From the NCBI GenBank assembly GCA_963789495.1, contig CAWBLP010000033.1, forward strand, positions 124,001 to 188,000: DNA of 64,000 bases. The letters run 5' to 3'. This stretch comes from CAWBLP01 sp963789495 (GTDB taxonomy: Bacteria > Pseudomonadota > Alphaproteobacteria > Acetobacterales > Acetobacteraceae). The notes beneath the pieces were generated by a model. The model was not told the origin of the DNA, did no database searches, and was given only the letters and a program-made list of their open reading frames with translations. Positions 33,366-42,287 of the stretch are shown in pieces (the stretch's first letter is position 1; the number at the start of each line of letters is the position of its first letter). Made by a program: the position numbers and the translations under genes.

Positions 33366-36045
33366 ATGCCGATACCGCTCGACCTCAATGGCCCTTGCGC
33401 GCAACCCTTCGAGGCATGGCCCGACCAATGGGTGCAGGAGGGTCTCGTCAGCCGCTTCAATGCCGTCGTGGCGGCGATGCCCGATCGGGTCGCGCTGGAC
33501 GATGGCACGCGCCGGATGCGTTACGCGGCCCTGGCGGCGGCGGCGGGCAGCCTGGGGGCGCGGATCGATGCCGACTGCAGGCCGGGGGCGATCGGCATCA
33601 TGCTGCCGCAGTCGGCGGATTTCTGGATCGCGATACTGGCGTGCCGGATGGCCGGGCGCAGCTATGTCGGGCTGGACCTGCACCATCCGCCCGGCCGCAA
33701 CGCGGGGATCCTGCGTGACGCCGGGTTGGCGGCTGTCATCATGCCGGCGGGGGTTTCTCCCGATCCGTCGGTAGTTCCCGATGAGCTGCCGATCCTCGGC
33801 TGGGATTTTTCCAGTGACGCGGCGGCTCCGGCGCAGTGCGACTTGCCGCAGGCGGCCGATGATGCACCCGCGGTCGTGCTCTACACCTCCGGCAGCACCG
33901 GAACGCCGAAAGGGATCGCCAACAGCGAGGCCGCCTTGCTGCAGCGCGTCGCGCAATATGTGAACGCGTGCCATCTGCACGCGGATGATCGGTTGCTGAC
34001 GGTCAGCTCACCGTGCACGATCGCCGGCACGCGGGAAGGGCTGACGGCGCTGCTGATCGGCGCCACGCTGCATGTGATCGATGCCCAACACGCCGGCTTA
34101 GGCGACATCATGCGCGTGATCCGCGACGCGCGGATCACCGTCTTCAATTCCGTCCCGAGCGTGCTGCGGGCCTTGGCGGACGGACAGCCCGACGCGGCCG
34201 GGGCGTTGCGCAGCCTGCGGATCGTCCGCATCGGTGGCGAGGTGGTGTTCTGGACCGACATCGCCCTGTTCCGCCGGGTCCTGCCGGCCGACTGTCACAT
34301 CCAGATCGGCTACAGCTCCACCGAGGCGACCGGAACGCAGTGGTTCGTGCCACGCGATGCGATGCCGAGCGGTCCGTTCGTTCCGGTGGGGTATGTGCTG
34401 CCGGGCAACCTTGCGTCGGTGCTGGACGAGACCGGTCGGGCGCTGCCACCGCATGAAGTCGGCGAGCTGTTGCTGCGCAGCCGCTACATCGCGCTGGGCA
34501 CCTGGCGGGACGGGCGGGTGGCGGATCGCATGCCGTCCGATCCACAGGACCCGAAGGCCCGCCTGCTGCACACCGGCGATCTCGTGCATGTCGATGCCGA
34601 CGGCGTATGCACCGTGGTAGGCCGCAAGGATCGCCAGGTGAAGATCAACGGCGTGCGCGTCGAACCGGCCGAGGTCGAGGCCGCGTTGCGCAGCCTGCCG
34701 CAGATTGCGGACGCTGCGGTGATCGCACGCCGCACCGACAAGGCGATGTCACTCGCGGCCTTCGTCGTGCCGCGTCAGCCGGAACTCCATCACCGCCGAC
34801 CAGATCCGCGAGGCCCTGCGCAAGACTCTGCCACCCGCTCTGAGGCCGGCCCGCGTCCAGGTGGTGGCGGCCGTGCCGCGGCTGCCCAGCGCGAAGCTGG
34901 ACATGCGCGCCCTGGAAGCGCTGGACCGTGCCGTGGGTGACCCCGTCGCCACACCCGAGCCCAGCCTTGCAGCTCCGGACAGCATCGCCCACGCGGTGCA
35001 GCAGAGCTGGCGCAGCGTGCTCGGCCGCCGTTCGCTCGACACCGAGGTCAGTTTCGAGGCGGCCGGCGGCGATTCCCTAGGGCTGCTGCAATTCGTGCTC
35101 TGGCTGGAGACCCTGCTTGGCCGTCGCCTGCCGCTGGACCTGTTCACCGGCAATATGCGGCTGGCTGAGATGGTGGCGGCGGTTGAGCGGGCAATGCAGG
35201 GGCCGTCCGAGGCCACGTCGGGCGGGCGGCGTCCCACCGTGTTTCTGTTTCCAGGGCTGGATGGCGATGAGCCGCGGCTGGCGCAGTTCCGCGCCGGCCT
35301 GAAGGAGCGGATGCGCTTCGCGCTGATCGAGTATCCGGATTGGCCCGACATGGTCCGCCGCGGTTGTCGATTCGAGACGCTGGTGGAGCTTGCGGTTTCC
35401 CAGGTGACCGCAACCAGCTCCAGCGGGCCGCTGCTGCTGGCGGGGTATTCCTTCGGTGGCGACGTGGCATTCGCGGCGGCCGTTCGGCTGCGCGAGCTGG
35501 GGCGTGTGGTGTCGTTCCTCGGCATCCTCGACACCGATCCCGAGCAACTGGCCGCTGACGCCGCCCCCGGGCCTCGGGGCGATCTGCTGCCCTATCTCCG
35601 GCAGGTGCTGCGGGAAACCGCGCATGATTCGTTGAATGCGGGGGCCGGGTTCATCCTGGCAAAATGCGCGCGCGATCTGGTCGGGCTCGACCGCACGCTG
35701 CGCCATACCGGCTGGTGGCGCCCGCTGCTGCCGACACGCATGGCGTTCGCCTTCGACCGGCGCATGAGGACAATCCTGCGGCTGCGGGCCCGCTGGCAGT
35801 GGTACCAGTCGGTCCGCCTGCGCGCCCTGGAGAGTCCCACCGTGCTGTTCCGTTCGGAGGCGCATGCCAGCGCCACGTCTCCCGACCTGGGCTGGCAGGC
35901 CCGCTGTCCGAGCCTGTCAGTGGTGCGGGTCGAGGGCGATCACCGCTCGATGCTGGATCCGTCCCACCGCGCAGCGCTGTGCGATCACTTTGCCGAAGCG
36001 GTCGAGGCACGGGTTGCCGCCGGGCGCATCGTGGCGAGGGCGTAG
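33366..36045 (+). pseudogene. NRPS-like adenylation-carrier-thioesterase enzyme, split by one extra base
   Basis: Single-module enzyme without a condensation domain. The adenylation domain shows A3 YTSGSTGTPKG (about residue 173-183), RIGGEVVFW, A5 GYSSTEATGTQW, GDLVHVDADGVCTVVGRKDR with RQVKINGVRVEPAEVE (A7-A8) and the A10 lysine in PSAKLDMRA. A carrier domain follows with GGDSLGLLQF; the phosphopantetheine serine codon is near 35074. A C-terminal thioesterase/alpha-beta hydrolase has GYSFGGDVAF (Ser codon near 35449) and a late GDHRSML. Frames change at about 34779-34783: skipping one base in CAGCCGGAAC joins FVVPRQP to NSITADQIREALRKTLPP. The corrected product is about 893 residues. The start is uncertain (33321 or 33366). 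The product is unknown. Confidence 0.82.
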
Positions 36046-36152
36046 CGGAGGCCCGCCTGCTACGCCAGTGAACCGGATTTTTGCCAGCGAGCCTTGGCCT
36101 TCGGGCCGCCTGCCACAGCGCGCACGCCAGGATGCGGTGCCATGGCCTCAGA

Positions 36153-36209
36153 CCAGGCGGACCCAAGTGGGCCAGGCGGACCCGAGTGTTCCAGGCGGAC
36201 CCGAGTGTT
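36153..36209. repeat. 19-bp tandem repeat, three copies
   Basis: Three adjacent copies of a 19-base unit, CCAGGCGGACCCGAGTGTT. The second and third copies are identical; the first differs at a few positions at its 3' end. The last copy touches the dksA stop codon. It lies in the convergent gap between the NRPS-like gene and dksA. Confidence 0.85.
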
Positions 36210-36625
36210 CAGTCGTCGCGGTGAACCCGCTCCATGCGCTCATGGCGCTCCTGCGCCTCGATCGACAGCGTGGCGATCGGTCGCGCCTCCAGCCGGCGGA
36301 TACCGATCGGTTCGTCGGTCTCCTCGCAATACCCGTAGGTGTTGTTCTCGATCCGCTGCAGCGCCTGGTCGATCTTGGCGATCAGCTTGCGGGCCCGGTC
36401 GCGGGTGCGCAGTTCCAGCGCCCGATCGGTCTCGACGCTGGCCCGGTCGGTGATGTCGGCCTCATGGATGCCGCCTTCGGACAGGCTGGCCAGGGTGCCA
36501 TCGGCTTCCTTCAGCAGATCGGTCCGCCAGCGCAACAGCTTCTGCCGGAAATATTCGACCTGGATGGGGTTCATGAACTCCTCATCCTCGGAAGGGCGGT
36601 AGTCGGGGGGCAGCGTCACCATCAT
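36209..36625 (-). CDS. dksA: RNA polymerase-binding transcription factor DksA
   Basis: Binds the RNA polymerase secondary channel and works with (p)ppGpp to adjust transcription of rRNA and amino acid genes. The 138-residue protein has the coiled-coil region (FRQKLLRWRTDLLKEADGTL through ALELRTRDRARKLIAKIDQAL), the tip residues in ADITDRAS, and the C-terminal zinc-finger-like part YGYCEETDEPIGIRRLEARP, where only one of the four classic cysteines remains, as is usual in alphaproteobacterial DksA. The start MMVTLPPDYRPSEDEEFMN is typical. It is convergent with the NRPS-like gene and lies upstream of the flagellar genes. Confidence 0.96.
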   Translation of the reverse strand: MMVTLPPDYRPSEDEEFMNPIQVEYFRQKLLRWRTDLLKEADGTLASLSEGGIHEADITDRASVETDRALELRTRDRARKLIAKIDQALQRIENNTYGYCEETDEPIGIRRLEARPIATLSIEAQERHERMERVHRDD

Positions 36626-36799
36626 ATGCGTCAGGTCCTGCGCTTCCGTTTCTCGCCTGTCCGCAGGTCACCGCGGCAGTGGCATCCTCCCCGGCCCATT
36701 CCGGGTCGTGAACGCGCGGGCTTATAGCCGCGCCTCCCTGCCACGCCAAGGGCGGATGACAAAACTTCAATCATTTGAAACGAAGTGGTTCCGCAAGGG

Positions 36800-37204
36800 T
36801 TATCGCCCGCGGCGTGCCAGCTCTATCCGCGCGCGCAGCGTCACCGCGTCCACCGCGGCGGCCAGGGCAGGGTCGGTGGCGCGTGGCATATGCGTGACCA
36901 GTTCGGCCAGCTTCGCCAGAGTCGCCACGTCGTCGTCATTCGCCAGCAAGGTGCGCTGCAGCTCCGCCAGGGCGGTCAGCATGGCACGCCCGTGGCGGCG
37001 CGCGGCACGATCCTGCACCGCCCCGCCCTCGTCCTCCTGCAGCGCCAGCATCCCGGCCGCGGTAACCGCGGACGCCGATTCGGTGGGACGAGCCGGCGCG
37101 GCATCAGCCGGCGTCGAAACGCTGAACCCACCGCCGCTTCGGGTTCCGCCGCGCCGAGCGGTCCAGCCGACCTCGCGCGGTCCTATTCCATCGATCCCCG
37201 ACAT
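36800..37204 (-). CDS. fliX: flagellar assembly regulator FliX
   Basis: Alphaproteobacterial regulator that links completion of early flagellar structures to the sigma-54 activator FlbD. The 134 residues start MSGIDGIGPREVGW, then have a disordered alanine/proline/threonine stretch and the conserved C-terminal helical part LALQEDEGGAVQDRAARRHG, MLTALAELQRTLL and VDAVTLRARIELARRGR. The ATG at 37204 has AAAAAGGAG upstream. It is divergent from flgI, the same arrangement as in Caulobacter, with the sigma-54 promoter of flgI in between. Confidence 0.9.
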   Translation of the reverse strand: MSGIDGIGPREVGWTARRGGTRSGGGFSVSTPADAAPARPTESASAVTAAGMLALQEDEGGAVQDRAARRHGRAMLTALAELQRTLLANDDDVATLAKLAELVTHMPRATDPALAAAVDAVTLRARIELARRGR

Positions 37205-37296
37205 GATCGGCTCCTTTTTCCTACCGCTTTCCGCAGCCCGGCACATTCTGCCGCCGGGTGTCACCCCGTAGCCCGCGGATGACGGCGCTTTTGGTC

Positions 37297-37311
37297 TGGC
37301 ACACGACTTGC
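37297..37311 (+). promoter_or_regulatory. sigma-54 promoter for the flgI operon
   Basis: TGGCAC-ACGAC-TTGC matches the -24/-12 consensus TGGCAC-N5-TTGC exactly. The start of transcription would be near 37322-37324, about 40 bases before the flgI ATG. FliX, encoded divergently, is expected to act with FlbD on promoters of this type. Confidence 0.8.
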
Positions 37312-37362
37312 GCCAGGGAACCCAGAGTGACCGCAAAACCTTTCGAGCTTGCTACTGTGCCA

Positions 37363-38463
37363 ATGCCCCGCATCCTGATCCTGTTGTTCCCGCTGCTCCT
37401 GCTGCTGACCGCCGTGCAGGCGGTTGCGCAGGTCCGCATTAAGGATATTACCGACGTCGAGGGCATCCGCGAAAACCAGCTGATCGGCTACGGTCTGGTG
37501 GTCGGGCTGAATGGCACCGGCGACAAGCTGGACAACGCCATCTTCACCCGCGAATCGCTGGTCGGCATGCTGGAACGGCTGGGCGTCAACACCCGCGACC
37601 AGGTGGCCAAGCTCTCCACCAAGAACCTCGCCGCCGTCATGGTCACCGCCGAACTGCCCGCCTTCGCGCGCAGCGGCAGCCGGATCGATGTGGCGGTCTC
37701 GGCACTCGGCGACGCCACCAACCTGACCGGCGGCACGTTGCTGGTCACGCCCTTGCTCGCCGCCGACGGCGAGGTGTTCGCCGTAGCCCAGGGGGCCATT
37801 GCCACCGGCGCAATCGCGGCGCGGGGCGCGGCCACCTCGGTGACCCGCGGCGTGCCCACCGCCGGGCGGATCGCCAATGGCGCGACCGTGGAGCGCGAGA
37901 TCCCGTATCGCTTGGACCGGGTTGCCTCCCTGCGGCTCGGACTGCGTAATCCGGACCTCACCACCGCGCGTCGGATCGAAACCGCCATCAACAACGCGCT
38001 GGGCCCGATCAGTCACGCCACCGATCCGCGCACGGTGGAACTGAATCTGGCCAATCGCGACCCGGTCGCGACGCTGGCCGCGCTGGAAGACCTTCGGGTG
38101 GTCCCGGACAGTCCGGCCGTGGTGATCATCGATGAGGCGAGCGGCACCATCGTCATGGGCGCCAATGTGCGGATCAGCACCGTCGCGATCGCACAGGGCA
38201 ACCTGACGATCCGGGTCACCGAAACTCCGCAGGTGAGCCAGCCAGGGCCGCTGTCCAATGGGCAGACCGTCGTGGTCCCGCGCACCCAGGTGCAGATCGA
38301 TGACCAGCACGACCGCAAGCTTGGCATCCTCTCCGCCGGCGTCAGCCTGCGCGACCTCGTCGCCAGCCTCAATGCGCTCGGGATCGGGCCGCGTGACATG
38401 ATCAGCATCCTGCAGTCGATCAAGGCGGCCGGCGCGCTGCAGGCCGACCTGCAGGTGCGCTGA
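37363..38463 (+). CDS. flgI: flagellar P-ring protein FlgI
   Basis: Forms the periplasmic P ring around the flagellar rod. The 366 residues include a signal peptide (MPRILILLFPLLLLLTAVQA, cleaved near VAQ) and the family blocks VRIKDITDVEGIRENQLIGY, GLNGTGDKLDNAIFTRES, NLTGGTLLVTPLLAADG, VVIIDEASGTIVMGANVRIS and the C-terminal LNALGIGPRDMISILQSIKAAGALQADL. The ATG at 37363 starts just before the signal peptide; the frame is open earlier but without a start of that character. It begins the flgI-flgJ-flgN-like operon under a sigma-54 promoter. Confidence 0.97.
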   Translation: MPRILILLFPLLLLLTAVQAVAQVRIKDITDVEGIRENQLIGYGLVVGLNGTGDKLDNAIFTRESLVGMLERLGVNTRDQVAKLSTKNLAAVMVTAELPAFARSGSRIDVAVSALGDATNLTGGTLLVTPLLAADGEVFAVAQGAIATGAIAARGAATSVTRGVPTAGRIANGATVEREIPYRLDRVASLRLGLRNPDLTTARRIETAINNALGPISHATDPRTVELNLANRDPVATLAALEDLRVVPDSPAVVIIDEASGTIVMGANVRISTVAIAQGNLTIRVTETPQVSQPGPLSNGQTVVVPRTQVQIDDQHDRKLGILSAGVSLRDLVASLNALGIGPRDMISILQSIKAAGALQADLQVR

Positions 38464-38981
38464 TGGACGCAGCGACCTCCCCCGGCCGGCTGCCTTCCCT
38501 GCCATTGTGGGGCGAGGCCGCAGCGGCGGGGCGGGCGGTCACGCTGCCCGGCGGTGGCGCCGCGGCGGCCCTGATCGACCGGGCGAGCGGCCGTGGTCAG
38601 GCCGGCACCGGCACCCGCACTGGCATCGGCATGCTGCAGGGCGCCGGGGCAGGCCCGGCCACGACGCAGGCGGGCGCCGCTGCCCGTCCTCAGGCGGCGC
38701 GCCTGCAACCGGCCGGCAGTGGCCGGAGCCTGGCCAACCTCACGAAATCCGCGCACGACTTCGAGGCCATGGCGATCGGCCAATTGCTCGCCCCGATGTT
38801 CGACACTGTGAACACCGCGCAGGGCCCGTTCGGCGGCGGTTCGGCGGAAACGGCCTGGAAGCCTCTGCTGGTCGACGCCATAGGCAAGAAAATCGCAGCA
38901 AGCGGCGGGCTGGGCCTGGCGGGTTCGGTCTACCAGGCGTTGCTGCGGGCTCAGGAGCAACCGACCCGGAGAACAAAATGA
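38463..38981 (+). CDS. rod-binding protein, FlgJ N-terminal domain type
   Basis: Scaffold that caps the growing flagellar rod. The 172-residue product consists of a long low-complexity Ala/Gly-rich first half (about residues 1-85) and then the rod-binding domain: LTKSAHDFEAMAIGQLLAPM, GPFGGGSAETAWKPLLVDAI and KKIAASGGLGLAGSVYQALL. The C-terminal peptidoglycan hydrolase of enteric FlgJ is absent, as in most alphaproteobacteria. Its ATG overlaps the flgI stop by one base (TGATG), and its stop overlaps the next ATG. Confidence 0.88.
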   Translation: MDAATSPGRLPSLPLWGEAAAAGRAVTLPGGGAAAALIDRASGRGQAGTGTRTGIGMLQGAGAGPATTQAGAAARPQAARLQPAGSGRSLANLTKSAHDFEAMAIGQLLAPMFDTVNTAQGPFGGGSAETAWKPLLVDAIGKKIAASGGLGLAGSVYQALLRAQEQPTRRTK

Positions 38982-39352
38982 CCCAGGCTCTCATTGCTGC
39001 CGCATTGCGCCTCGCCGACCGGCTGACGGCGGAAAATGCCGCCCTGGCCGCGCTCGACCTGTCGGCCGCCGCCGCCTTGCTGGCCGACAAGCAGCGCGCC
39101 GTGCAGGACCTGGTTGCGATGCAGACCGCCACCACCGGCGCGACGCTGCCGCAGGATCTGGCGATCAACCTGCGCAAGCTCGCCGAGGAGAACCGTCGCC
39201 TGCTGGAGCGCGCCATCGCGGTGCAGGGCGAGGTGGTCAGCCTGGTCGCCGGCGCTATCCGCCAGGTCGCCGCCCCCGCCGGCTACGTTGCCGCCGGCAC
39301 GCCGACCACCGATCGCCGCGCTATCCCATTCGCGCTATCGGCCCACGCCTGA
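38978..39352 (+). CDS. FlgN-like flagellar chaperone candidate
   Basis: A 124-residue, mainly helical protein (LRLADRLTAENAALAALDLSA, LLADKQRAVQDLVAMQTA, LRKLAEENRRLLERAIAVQG) encoded directly after the rod-binding protein with a 4-bp overlap. Position, size and heptad-rich helices fit FlgN/FliT-type export chaperones that hold hook-associated proteins before secretion, and small genes annotated this way often follow flgJ in alphaproteobacteria. The sequence is too weakly conserved for me to be certain. Confidence 0.6.
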   Translation: MTQALIAAALRLADRLTAENAALAALDLSAAAALLADKQRAVQDLVAMQTATTGATLPQDLAINLRKLAEENRRLLERAIAVQGEVVSLVAGAIRQVAAPAGYVAAGTPTTDRRAIPFALSAHA

Positions 39353-39389
39353 GCTACCGGGCACCCCCCGGGCGTGTTAGTGCCGCGTC

Positions 39390-40157
39390 ATGGATGCGCT
39401 GGCTCCGGAGCTCTGGCAGCGCCTGCTGCTCCGCTCACCCGCGGATGCGGCGCTGTGCCCGCTCTACGGCCCCTTGCTCGCCCCGGCGACCGCCGCCGAC
39501 GGGTGTTTCGTGCTGGGCCGCATCGCCCAGTCGCTGGATGGCCGCATCGCCATGAGCAGCGGCGAATCGCAATGGATCAGCGGGCCGGCCGATATCCGCC
39601 ACACCCACCGCCTGCGGGCGCTTTTCGATGCCGTGGTGGTGGGCGCCGGCACGGTGCGCGCCGACGACCCGCAACTGACCACGCGTGAGGTCAGCGGGCC
39701 CTCCCCGGTCCGGGTGGTGCTGGATACCGAGCGGCGGCTGGACGCGGGCTACCAGGTGTTCGCCGGGCCGCCTGCTACCCTGCTGCTCTGCGCGCAGGAC
39801 GCTGCCGGCGGCGACCGAGTGGGCACCGCGTCCGTCCTGCGCCTGCCGCGCGCGCCGAACGGCGAGGGGCTCGACATCCCGGCGGTGCTGGACGCGCTGG
39901 CCGAACGCGGCCTGCGGCGGATCTACGTCGAGGGCGGCGGCATCACCGTCTCCCGCTTCCTCGCCGCCGGCGCGCTGGATCGGCTGCATGTCACGATCGC
40001 GCCGCTGCTGATCGGCTCCGGCATTCCTGCCTTCACGCTGCCACAGCCGCCGGCGCTGACCGACAGCCTGCGCTTCACCTGGTCGGTGCATACGGTCGGG
40101 GCGGACCTGCTGGTGGATATCCCGCTGGTGCGGCGTTCGACACCAAGCAGCGCGTGA
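39390..40157 (+). CDS. RibD C-terminal domain (dihydrofolate reductase-like) protein
   Basis: NADPH-dependent reductase fold as in the second half of RibD, which reduces a ribosylamino-pyrimidine; free-standing versions act on pterin- or flavin-like compounds. The 255 residues contain LGRIAQSLDGRIA, DIRHTHRLRALFDAVVVGAGTVRADDPQLTTR and the C-terminal IYVEGGGITVSRFLAAGALDRL, all hallmarks of the domain. The N-terminal deaminase part is missing, so this is not a full RibD. It overlaps the next gene (GTGA), which encodes a dehydrogenase. This pair is a known combination in alphaproteobacteria, usually followed by a 6-carboxytetrahydropterin synthase-like gene that is missing here. Confidence 0.88.
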   Translation: MDALAPELWQRLLLRSPADAALCPLYGPLLAPATAADGCFVLGRIAQSLDGRIAMSSGESQWISGPADIRHTHRLRALFDAVVVGAGTVRADDPQLTTREVSGPSPVRVVLDTERRLDAGYQVFAGPPATLLLCAQDAAGGDRVGTASVLRLPRAPNGEGLDIPAVLDALAERGLRRIYVEGGGITVSRFLAAGALDRLHVTIAPLLIGSGIPAFTLPQPPALTDSLRFTWSVHTVGADLLVDIPLVRRSTPSSA

Positions 40158-41113
40158 CTGAGGTGCGGGCATTCTGGACCGTCGCACCGGGCCAGGGGGA
40201 GCTGCGATCGGAAGCCCTGCGTGATCCGCAAGATGGCGAAGTGCTGGTGCGGACCCTGGCAAGCGGGGTGTCACGCGGCACCGAGGCGCTGGTGTTCGCC
40301 GGCCGGGTGCCGACCAGTCAATACGACGCCATGCGTGCCCCGCTGATGGACGGGAGCTTCCCGTTTCCGGTGAAATACGGCTACAGCGCAGTCGGCCGCC
40401 GGCCGGACGGGCAACGTGTCTTCGTCCTGCATCCGCACCAGGATGTCTTCATCGCGCCGGCCGCGATGTGCATCCCGGTGCCGCTCTCGGTGCCGACCCG
40501 CCGCGCCGTGCTCGCCGCCAACATGGAAACCGCGCTGAACGTGGTGTGGGATGCCACCCCGCTGGCCGGGGAACGCATGCTGGTCATTGGCGCCGGCGTG
40601 GTCGGTCTGCTGACCGCGTCGCTGCTGGCGCGGTTCCCGGCGGCGCAGGTGACGCTGGTGGATGTCGACCCGACCCGGGCGCCGCTGGCGGAGCGGTTTC
40701 TCTGCCGGTTTGCGACGCCCGAGACCGCTCCGCGCGAGCAGGATCTGGTCGTCCACTGCTCCGGCAGCGAGGCCGGATTACGCCTGGCGCTGTCCTGTGC
40801 CGCGTTCGAAGCGCGCGTGGTGGAGGCAAGCTGGTTCGGCGACGCGATGCCCGCAGTGCCGCTGGGCGAGGCGTTCCACGCCCGCCGGCTGCGCCTGGTC
40901 GCGTCGCAGGTGGGTGCCGTCGCAGCCCCGATGCGCGGCCGTCGCAGCCATGCGGCGCGCCTGGCGACGGCGCTCGGCCTGCTCGCGCACCCGGGCTACG
41001 ACACGCTGCTACAAGGACCGACCGCATTTGAGGCCTTGCCGGCAGCCATGCCCGGCATCCTGGCGCCGGGCGGCCTGTGCCACGTGATCAAATATCCCGA
41101 GCCCCCCGCCTGA
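40154..41113 (+). CDS. zinc-binding dehydrogenase-like oxidoreductase
   Basis: Medium-chain dehydrogenase/reductase-like protein, 319 residues, starting at GTG 40154 that overlaps the stop codon of the RibD_C gene. The GroES-like half has GEVLVRTLASGVSRGTEALVF and FPFPVKYGYSAVG. The Rossmann half has MLVIGAGVVGLLTASLLARF (GxGxxG) and the following acidic VDVDPTRAPLAE. Several zinc ligands of classical alcohol dehydrogenases are replaced, which is usual for this subgroup. It is probably functionally coupled to the RibD_C protein. The gene is followed by about 190 bases and then the IS110 transposase. Confidence 0.85.
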   Translation: MTEVRAFWTVAPGQGELRSEALRDPQDGEVLVRTLASGVSRGTEALVFAGRVPTSQYDAMRAPLMDGSFPFPVKYGYSAVGRRPDGQRVFVLHPHQDVFIAPAAMCIPVPLSVPTRRAVLAANMETALNVVWDATPLAGERMLVIGAGVVGLLTASLLARFPAAQVTLVDVDPTRAPLAERFLCRFATPETAPREQDLVVHCSGSEAGLRLALSCAAFEARVVEASWFGDAMPAVPLGEAFHARRLRLVASQVGAVAAPMRGRRSHAARLATALGLLAHPGYDTLLQGPTAFEALPAAMPGILAPGGLCHVIKYPEPPA

Positions 41114-41306
41114 GCAGCTTCCCGCCGCGTGTCCTCCGCATCGCGCGTTGTGGTGGGACGTGGCAAGCGTCGTGTCGCCTTTTCATTGTCCGGCGCGGGC
41201 GGCGTCGCCTCAAGACTGGCGCTGCGCGCCATCGCCTGCGGCGACTTCGGTCTTGACCCGACGTCACCCGCCCCAGGCCTGGCTTCAGTCGGCACGACAG
41301 CGTCCT

Positions 41307-42254
41307 TCACGCGGCGCGCCATGGCGTGTTGTCCCGTACCATCGCGTTGAGGATCGTCAGCAAGCGTCGCATGCACGCAACCAGAGCCACCTTGCGCGGC
41401 TTGCCGGCCGCCCGGAGGCGCTGGTACGTCTCCTTCAGCACCGGGTTCCATCGGCTGCCGATCCAGGCGGCCATGTAGAGCGCCGCTCGCACCGCGCTGC
41501 GCCCGCCGCGGATATGCCGCGCGCCATGGTGCTGACCACTGTCATGCGCAACCGGAGCGACACCCACCAGCGCAGCGATGCGACGCCGGTCGAGGCTGCC
41601 CAGTTCAGGCAAATCCGCCAGCAGCGTCCGGGTGGTGGCAGCGCCGACACCGGGCACCGACAGCAGCAGCGCCGCCCGCTCGCACCACGCCGGGCTCGCC
41701 CGCACCGCGGCGTCCAGATCGGCGTCGAGCTGGCCCAGCTCCTTGTTCAGCCACGCCAGATGCGCCGCCAACTGGCGGCGGACCGCCGCAAGCCTTGCCT
41801 GCTGCGAGCGCATCGTCTCGGTGCTGATCATCTCCACCAGTTGACGCCGGCGCGCGACCAGGTCGGCCAGCTCACACGCCGCCGCGTCCGGTTGCGGCCG
41901 TTGTTCCGGTCGGATCGCCGCAGCGAAACCGGCAATGACCCGCGGATCCAACCGATCGGTCTTGGCCAGACAACCGCTCGCGCGGGCGAAATCGCGGATC
42001 TGCCGCGGGTTGACCACCGCCACCGGCAGGCCGGCACCCCACAGCGCCGCCGTCACGACCCGCTCGAAGCCGCCGGTCGCTTCCAGCACGATCAAGGTCG
42101 GCGCGCACGGTCGCAGCCGCACCAGCAGATCGTCGAGGCCCGCTGCATCGCGGTTCAGGCGAAACGCTGCGCCGGAGGGGTGAACGAAAACGTCGATATG
42201 CGCCTTGCCGACATCGATGCCGACGAAGCACGCAGCGGAGTGTGTCGCATCCAT
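41307..42254 (-). CDS. IS110-family transposase
   Basis: DEDD-type recombinase of 315 residues. The RuvC-like N-terminal domain starts FVGIDVGKAHIDVFVH and has LIVLEATGGFERVV and the loop AKTDRLDPRVIAGFA, giving the acidic residues. The C-terminal Tnp_20 domain contains LLSVPGVGAATTRTLLADLP and the active-serine region DSGQHHGARHIRGGRSAVRA. The ATG at 42254 starts at the domain boundary; the frame remains open upstream through a repeat shared with 16.9 kb. IS110 elements have no long terminal inverted repeats and encode a guide RNA (bridge RNA) in a non-coding end; candidates are the non-coding flanks 42255-42290 plus the adjacent repeat, or 41114-41306. Exact ends are not visible from one copy. 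Confidence 0.92.
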   Translation of the reverse strand: MDATHSAACFVGIDVGKAHIDVFVHPSGAAFRLNRDAAGLDDLLVRLRPCAPTLIVLEATGGFERVVTAALWGAGLPVAVVNPRQIRDFARASGCLAKTDRLDPRVIAGFAAAIRPEQRPQPDAAACELADLVARRRQLVEMISTETMRSQQARLAAVRRQLAAHLAWLNKELGQLDADLDAAVRASPAWCERAALLLSVPGVGAATTRTLLADLPELGSLDRRRIAALVGVAPVAHDSGQHHGARHIRGGRSAVRAALYMAAWIGSRWNPVLKETYQRLRAAGKPRKVALVACMRRLLTILNAMVRDNTPWRAA

Positions 42255-42287
42255 GGGATCCCGTCCTTGCTGATGCGGGCTCGACGA

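Noticed and set aside
32587..33774. SCO protein with a novel C-terminal domain
   Set aside because: The extra residues are an arginine-rich out-of-frame reading of the adenylation gene; a normal SCO ending is one base away.
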